Source: a virus
Reading direction: 5' to 3' (one strand)
Virus record (IMG/VR): IMGVR_UViG_3300032322_002002
Coordinates: 1 to 28,881 of that record
Length of the DNA stretch: 28,881 bases
Positions 25,001-28,881 of this stretch are shown here, piece by piece. Position numbers and translations under genes: made by a program. Position 1 is the first letter of the stretch. Each line of letters starts with the position of its first letter. Below the pieces are notes generated by a model. The model searched no databases. It was not told where the DNA came from and was given only the letters and a program-made list of their open reading frames with translations.

Positions 25001-27281
25001 TTCGGTAAGTGTTACTTATGCGAGAAAGCAAGGATTAACTTGGGATAAGTATGGTACCTCATATCAACCGAGACAAATGTTTGAAGGTTATGATAGCCAA
25101 TATATTTTAATCCTTCAAAGAGGTGTTGACCCTTACTCGCCTTTGTATACAAACAAGTATGGTATTGGTAAAATTCTTGGACTTGCAAACGAAGATGATG
25201 TTATAGTTACAACTAAATCAAGAATCAACATTCCAATTCAAAAATTGACAGAAACTGATATGTCGGTTCAGAATCACAATGTTCAATCAAACATATTTTA
25301 TGCAAGTAATTTCTTCAGAGCCGGTAACGGTTTTTCCGCATTTACAACGTCAAATGTTGGTTATTATAGTGGATTGGACGCAAACACCGAATGGAAAAAT
25401 TTTGTGAATAGTGGTGGTAGAACGTTAAAAAGTTATGGTGTTGACGATTACTTTAATTACCCAACAAATAGTGGTGTTGTATTAACAACAAGTAAAAATA
25501 AAAACGACTTTTTTGATACTCAAGTTGATGATGGTAAATATGATTCTGTTGAAGATGTTTCAGGTTTAGATTTTTATTGGTTAAAGACAACAGGTCAAGG
25601 TAAAAAACCTTCACAAGTTGACAGTGAATATATTTCAGTTTCTTTGTTACCACAATTTGAATCAACACCTCTTACAATTTCTAATAAAATTTTGAATGTG
25701 ATGAGAACTGACAGACTACCATCTTCAGACTTCTTAGAGGGTAAAAATTGGGATGGTATTGTTCCTGTCTTACAACAAAATTTAGGTTTTACAATTTACG
25801 AAATTACAACACAATATCAGGAAGATTTCACAACAGTTGCTTATGGTACAGGTGCTGACATTGTTACACCTGATATTAGTGATTTACCCGGTAGTTTAAA
25901 TGTGTTGGAAACTTTCTCATGTTCAAACATGGTAAGTATTGATTGTTATAGTGGTGATGGTAAAACATTTGGTGTTAAAACTGACTGTCAAAATAACGAT
26001 ATTGTCTATGATGGTTGTTATAGGTTTATGACAAAACCTTTAGTTTCATTACCTAAAGATTTACTTGGATTTACAGAATATGGTGTTAGATATAAGTTTT
26101 TCTACGCGTTGTGTAGAGGTGTGTTATCTCAGACGTTTACAAACAACTGGATAAATGGTACTCTATACACACCACCAATCCAAACAAGAACTGTTTATGA
26201 TGGTCAGAATAGACCTGTCAGAACAACATACTGTAAAGAGTTTGTTTATTTTAACGATGATAGTAACAACTTCTACATGAGAAGTAGTCCATATAATCCA
26301 TCAAGTCCTAAAGGTTTTATTGGAAAAAGACAAACACCTTCGGCGGGTAAGATTAATGACTTGAATTTATTGTACCCAACAACAATTATGAACTTGGGAC
26401 CTAAGAGTGACATATATTCTGAAATTTCGTTAGACCCTACATATAAAGGTTTCGTTATGAATAAACTCACACCAACAAGTTATGGTGATACATCTGATAT
26501 TTTAACCTTTTTTGTTATTTCAAGAATCACTAATAATGCTTTTGTAAGACTATTGGGGAATTTGAACTTTGGAATTTATGGTTCAAGCGTAATTAATATT
26601 CTCTTCTCAAGACCTGAATTCAGAGCTGATGGTGATGTGGTACAATTGTTATCAATTAATTCTGAAAATGGTGTTGTTAAATTCTCGGCAGATGCTTATG
26701 AGTCTTTTGGTGGAACGGATGACCCCGTTCAATTATTAGGAAATAATATAAGTGGACCTGTTATGGGTATTTTCTTCTCTTCAACTACAGAAGACCTACA
26801 GTTTAAGGATTTCTTAACACCTGGTAAAATTGATTTTAGACCAAATCCTGCATCATCTGCAATACAATATAGTTACGGTATTAAATCTCAAGAAGTACCT
26901 TTCTATCAGTGGGAACAAAACCCTCCAAGAAATCCTTTGAGAAGATTTCCTTTCCAAAGACTAACTAATCCAACAATATTTGGTGGTGAACAAAATAATT
27001 GGGGAACAGAAACAAATGATATTTTCTCAAGAAAGTATCAGGTTTTGGATAGAACAAATGTTGTGTCACCTACATACTTTATCGGTTCAAATACTCAAGG
27101 TGATGATAGAAGAGCAAGAGGTTACATTTACATGCAAGATAACAACGGTGTGATTACACCAAATGTTGGTAATTGGAACAATAAATTCTTAGTAGGTGCA
27201 CCATTCCATTTTTATTTTGGATTAAAAACAGGTCTAACCGCACTTGATAAATTTAAACAAAAGTATTTAAGTGATGAGTGA
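22089..27281 (+). CDS. Large baseplate wedge-like protein (1730 residues) with a long hydrophobic segment
   Basis: It sits directly after the gp6-like gene, the position of T4 gene 7 (1032 residues), but I see no gp7 signature, so this is a positional inference. Residues about 50-190 look like a carboxypeptidase-regulatory or similar beta-sandwich domain (GRVIANGGLGIPNVKVSIF, then NESGDYMIFGVPLGQ). Residues 518-598 form an almost uncharged stretch rich in Phe, Ile, Leu and Ala (about 80 residues, with FPP and FPPPS turns), sufficient for three or more membrane-crossing segments. A CQGCDC cluster follows at 623-628. Residues about 880-960 carry a second set of cysteines in a beta-rich domain (GCSSCRK, then EVCACATP). 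The C-terminal half is beta-rich with many Asn, Thr, Tyr and Gly. Its stop overlaps the next start by eight bases. Confidence 0.65.
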   Translation: MGKSYRIKTDVGVDKNISFQLEQDFEFLEILSLQISQNDVYTRNCADYGVVVGRVIANGGLGIPNVKVSIFVPITETDALNEQIVALYPYVQPNDRDTNGIRYNLLPSEQSYAKHAVVGTFPTREEVLKDPTLVAVYDRYYKYTVKTNESGDYMIFGVPLGQQTMVMDLDLSDIGEFSLTPQDLIRMGRATEAQVAGDRFQTSTNLESLPQIVSITKTFEVNPFWGDPSLCQAEVNRVDFDLREEANIDIEPTAIFMGSMFSSPDEFRIGAPSTRTDGPPSVLGRGCKPKDNTGSLCQNIPGPGQVLAVRQTINQDAEGRPILEEYRLENSGNVIDGDGTWVVEVPMNLDYVTTSEDGTRIFSRDPSVGIPTKGKYRFKIKWQQSPNSVEQIRRPYYLVPNIREYGWQISSVDPIYGANPLLLKDLKSSYYFGLDWSGYTDASTTSIENEKLNNAINCLDTFYEFQYNKVFTVSSLIDQYKRGDGRSKFIGVKDIADNQCTNTTNNFPVNEAVKNFDLLYFLFSIVFQIFQTIFPPILVIYHIIAFLWNNFAVVIAAALIGLLSFLTYAFFTAAFIFPPPSLVFLGLGAITLSLTIKLTTSFRRITKFKFGAFNLPMITYPECQGCDCKPGDSIAGDSEDGGTSLLTPLANPALYYENISEGYLRFSEVESGDDKGTISEDNIAVQSLVLSQAVGSRIYRNQKLGIYKSTESEELRLPDADNDKYFAYGTSLPMAQRVNQFNSRKKYFDGLNRISVSFDNPSNATVKHFDNTLTIMSQSSFPSGTLLTFVNPENSSDNNYKFSSNTQSETGISGTTLQAGPGPITVRYATSQTNDTTQTYNLSSGSTETNYNFPADIEYYQVVTAITVSDAFNLIAQPGCSSCRKYVIKCDDSTVGQLFAYFSYQACDGTTQYVNLTNVYDNTSQDWVGETLEVCACATPTLDSGDGSVTFVGPTCQLQPTLNSFLKLINSSVSVTYARKQGLTWDKYGTSYQPRQMFEGYDSQYILILQRGVDPYSPLYTNKYGIGKILGLANEDDVIVTTKSRINIPIQKLTETDMSVQNHNVQSNIFYASNFFRAGNGFSAFTTSNVGYYSGLDANTEWKNFVNSGGRTLKSYGVDDYFNYPTNSGVVLTTSKNKNDFFDTQVDDGKYDSVEDVSGLDFYWLKTTGQGKKPSQVDSEYISVSLLPQFESTPLTISNKILNVMRTDRLPSSDFLEGKNWDGIVPVLQQNLGFTIYEITTQYQEDFTTVAYGTGADIVTPDISDLPGSLNVLETFSCSNMVSIDCYSGDGKTFGVKTDCQNNDIVYDGCYRFMTKPLVSLPKDLLGFTEYGVRYKFFYALCRGVLSQTFTNNWINGTLYTPPIQTRTVYDGQNRPVRTTYCKEFVYFNDDSNNFYMRSSPYNPSSPKGFIGKRQTPSAGKINDLNLLYPTTIMNLGPKSDIYSEISLDPTYKGFVMNKLTPTSYGDTSDILTFFVISRITNNAFVRLLGNLNFGIYGSSVINILFSRPEFRADGDVVQLLSINSENGVVKFSADAYESFGGTDDPVQLLGNNISGPVMGIFFSSTTEDLQFKDFLTPGKIDFRPNPASSAIQYSYGIKSQEVPFYQWEQNPPRNPLRRFPFQRLTNPTIFGGEQNNWGTETNDIFSRKYQVLDRTNVVSPTYFIGSNTQGDDRRARGYIYMQDNNGVITPNVGNWNNKFLVGAPFHFYFGLKTGLTALDKFKQKYLSDE

Positions 27282-28881
27282 TTTTACAATTATACCTTCT
27301 AGACTTCAGTTTAAATCTGCACCTTCTATTGACCAACAGGTAAATCTTGAATTAAGTCAAACACAAGAGGAGTTAACGCAGTTTGTGAGAAACACCTCGT
27401 TAAACTTGTCACAATTATACGACGATGAGAGACAAACTTGTGAGGTGTTCAGACCAACATTCAAGTTACAATATTTATATGACAATACTTTGACAGGAAC
27501 TACAGAATATATTCCATTTCTTAATAATCTATATTATGTAAATCCTGAACAATCATCTGTTAGTAGTGTGTGGAGAGGTTACCCACAATATTATGAGTTT
27601 GATTTTTTCAGACCACGAATAACTGACTATCATTTTGATTACTCACCTGAGAGTGCATATACTTACAATTGGACTTACTATTTGACCTACCCATCAACTA
27701 ATGATGGTAGTGTTACAATGCAAGGTACCTATTCAGGACAAACTATTCAATGGAATGCTGAAGAAGGTATTCCATTTATAATATCATCATCTTCAGAGGG
27801 TGGTTTTAATATTATTTCTTTTCAGTGTTTAATGTCACATGGACTAGTACCATTTGAATCCGTTGAATTATCTTTTGATTATGATGGTGATACAATATTT
27901 GAGGTATTATCATTGGGTAATGACAGATATGAAAGTTCTGATTTTGTATTCAATATTATAAATCCTGGTTACACTGGTAATACATTCTTTAATGGAAGAA
28001 TGGGGACTTTTAAAAGAGTTTCCAATCCATCAAATTTGGAAACAAGGTCAAAATATTATGTTAGAAAAAACAGAGTTTTATTTACACAGAACGAAGTTGA
28101 TGTAACCAAAACCGGTTTTGAACTTAACCCATTTAATAATCAGAAAAAATTAGAGTTCAGTTCTATTACACCAAATCAACAGACAAGAGTTTCAATGAAA
28201 ACATCATCAAATACTTACGATGTTACATTGAAAAAAGATATGATTCTTAGCGGGATTACAGACAACAGAAATCGTCCTGTTGGTGAGATATTCCTATCGG
28301 TTGTCAACAAAGGATATAGTGGATATTTTAACAAGTCATTCAATGGAGTAGGACTCAAAAAAGGTTGGGGATTTAATTTGACTAAAGACGTTAGTACTTG
28401 GTGGTCAGATAATAACCAATATTCTTTTACGAACATACCGGTTAATAGTTATACCAAAACTAGTGGAACGACTGAAACATTTTATTACAATCAAAATTTA
28501 AAAGTTGGTGATTTATTGGACGGTGATTTTTGTGAGTGGAATGATTATGAACAAGTTGAAAGAGTTATTTCACCGTTGATTCATAAAATTAAATTCAACC
28601 AAGATGTGTTTAAAACAGAATCAACTCCAAATCCAAATGCCATGGGTTATTATTATGTACCTCATGTTCCATTAACCTTGAGAGTTTTTTCTGATTACGT
28701 TGAAACCGCACCACAGAACAATTCTGAAAACGTTCCAAGTTATGCGTTTTATTCTACTATAGACCAAGAGTTTAGATGGAGGGAGCCTTATTTATATGGT
28801 GAGTTTGATAATTTAGATAGGGGTGTAAACTATCCTTATTTGAATAGAGCTCATTATCCTTACAGAGATTATGTGTTTAGA
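27274..28881 (+). CDS. Large unknown structural protein (3' partial, at least 536 residues)
   Basis: The frame opens with ATG at 27274, overlapping the preceding stop by eight bases (GATGAGTGA), and runs without a stop to the right edge, so the C-terminus is missing. It begins MSDFTIIPSRLQFKSAPS and continues with a helical stretch (LSQTQEELTQFVRNTSLNL). A beta-rich body follows with high Tyr, Asn, Phe and Ser, no membrane segment and few cysteines. The end contains a Tyr/Pro-rich part (RGVNYPYLNRAHYPYRDY). Composition and overlap with the upstream gene point to a baseplate or tail structural protein. T4 synteny would put a gp8-like protein here, but T4 gp8 is 334 residues and I see no diagnostic motif, so the function stays unknown. 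Confidence 0.8.
   Translation, partial: MSDFTIIPSRLQFKSAPSIDQQVNLELSQTQEELTQFVRNTSLNLSQLYDDERQTCEVFRPTFKLQYLYDNTLTGTTEYIPFLNNLYYVNPEQSSVSSVWRGYPQYYEFDFFRPRITDYHFDYSPESAYTYNWTYYLTYPSTNDGSVTMQGTYSGQTIQWNAEEGIPFIISSSSEGGFNIISFQCLMSHGLVPFESVELSFDYDGDTIFEVLSLGNDRYESSDFVFNIINPGYTGNTFFNGRMGTFKRVSNPSNLETRSKYYVRKNRVLFTQNEVDVTKTGFELNPFNNQKKLEFSSITPNQQTRVSMKTSSNTYDVTLKKDMILSGITDNRNRPVGEIFLSVVNKGYSGYFNKSFNGVGLKKGWGFNLTKDVSTWWSDNNQYSFTNIPVNSYTKTSGTTETFYYNQNLKVGDLLDGDFCEWNDYEQVERVISPLIHKIKFNQDVFKTESTPNPNAMGYYYVPHVPLTLRVFSDYVETAPQNNSENVPSYAFYSTIDQEFRWREPYLYGEFDNLDRGVNYPYLNRAHYPYRDYVFR

Noticed and set aside
1-28881. tRNA genes, CRISPR arrays, insertion sequences, integrase or attachment sites
   Set aside because: The gaps between genes are at most about 120 bases and contain only terminators, promoters and AT-rich leaders; no cloverleaf, repeat array or terminal inverted repeats were seen.

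Overview
The window is a piece of a large, AT-rich genome of a contractile-tailed (T4-like, myovirus) bacteriophage. Every credible gene lies on the + strand and genes are tightly packed, with overlaps of 1 to 11 bases. The host is most likely a member of the Bacteroidota. There is a near-perfect TTTG-N20-TAnnTTTG promoter upstream of the single-stranded DNA-binding protein gene. None of the start codons has a Shine-Dalgarno sequence. The ribonucleotide reductase has its ATP-cone on the small subunit, an arrangement characterised in a marine Bacteroidota species. The OmpA-like module in one structural protein is also of a form common in that phylum.

Layout. (1) Positions 2-10498 hold three overlapping baseplate genes: a large protein cut by the left edge that carries an OmpA-like module, a gp53-like wedge protein, and a 2389-residue hub-like protein. 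(2) Positions 10541-11404 hold two unrecognised small genes, closed by a strong terminator. (3) Positions 11461-12445 hold a gp32-like single-stranded DNA-binding protein gene with its own promoter and terminator. (4) Positions 12460-16552 hold a replication and recombination cluster: a small unknown protein, a UvsX/RecA recombinase, an RNase H/FEN-type 5' nuclease, an unknown 150-residue protein and a DnaB/gp41-type helicase. (5) Positions 16585-19595 hold NrdB and NrdA, closed by a terminator. (6) Positions 19680-28881 return to baseplate genes: gp25-like, gp6-like (J family), a 1730-residue protein in the gp7 position with a long hydrophobic stretch, and a further large protein cut by the right edge.

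How it fits together. The order 53, hub, (25), 6, large wedge protein resembles the T4 53-5-6-7-8 block, but about 9 kb of replication and nucleotide-metabolism genes sits in the middle. The replication genes would coat, pair, unwind and process phage DNA while the reductase supplies deoxynucleotides. The flanking genes build the baseplate that recognises and penetrates the host envelope. A motif, TATTTAT(A/C)A(G/T)A, recurs just upstream of the late-type transcription units and may be this phage's late promoter element.

The most interesting points are the ATP-cone moved from NrdA to NrdB, a gp32-like protein that ends in a bacterial SSB-like tip (DEDLPF) and has lost the zinc ligands, an approximately 80-residue uncharged membrane-like segment in a baseplate protein, and the OmpA-like insertion in another. 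No tRNA, CRISPR array, insertion sequence or integrase was seen, and no gene-free stretch exceeds 300 bases.
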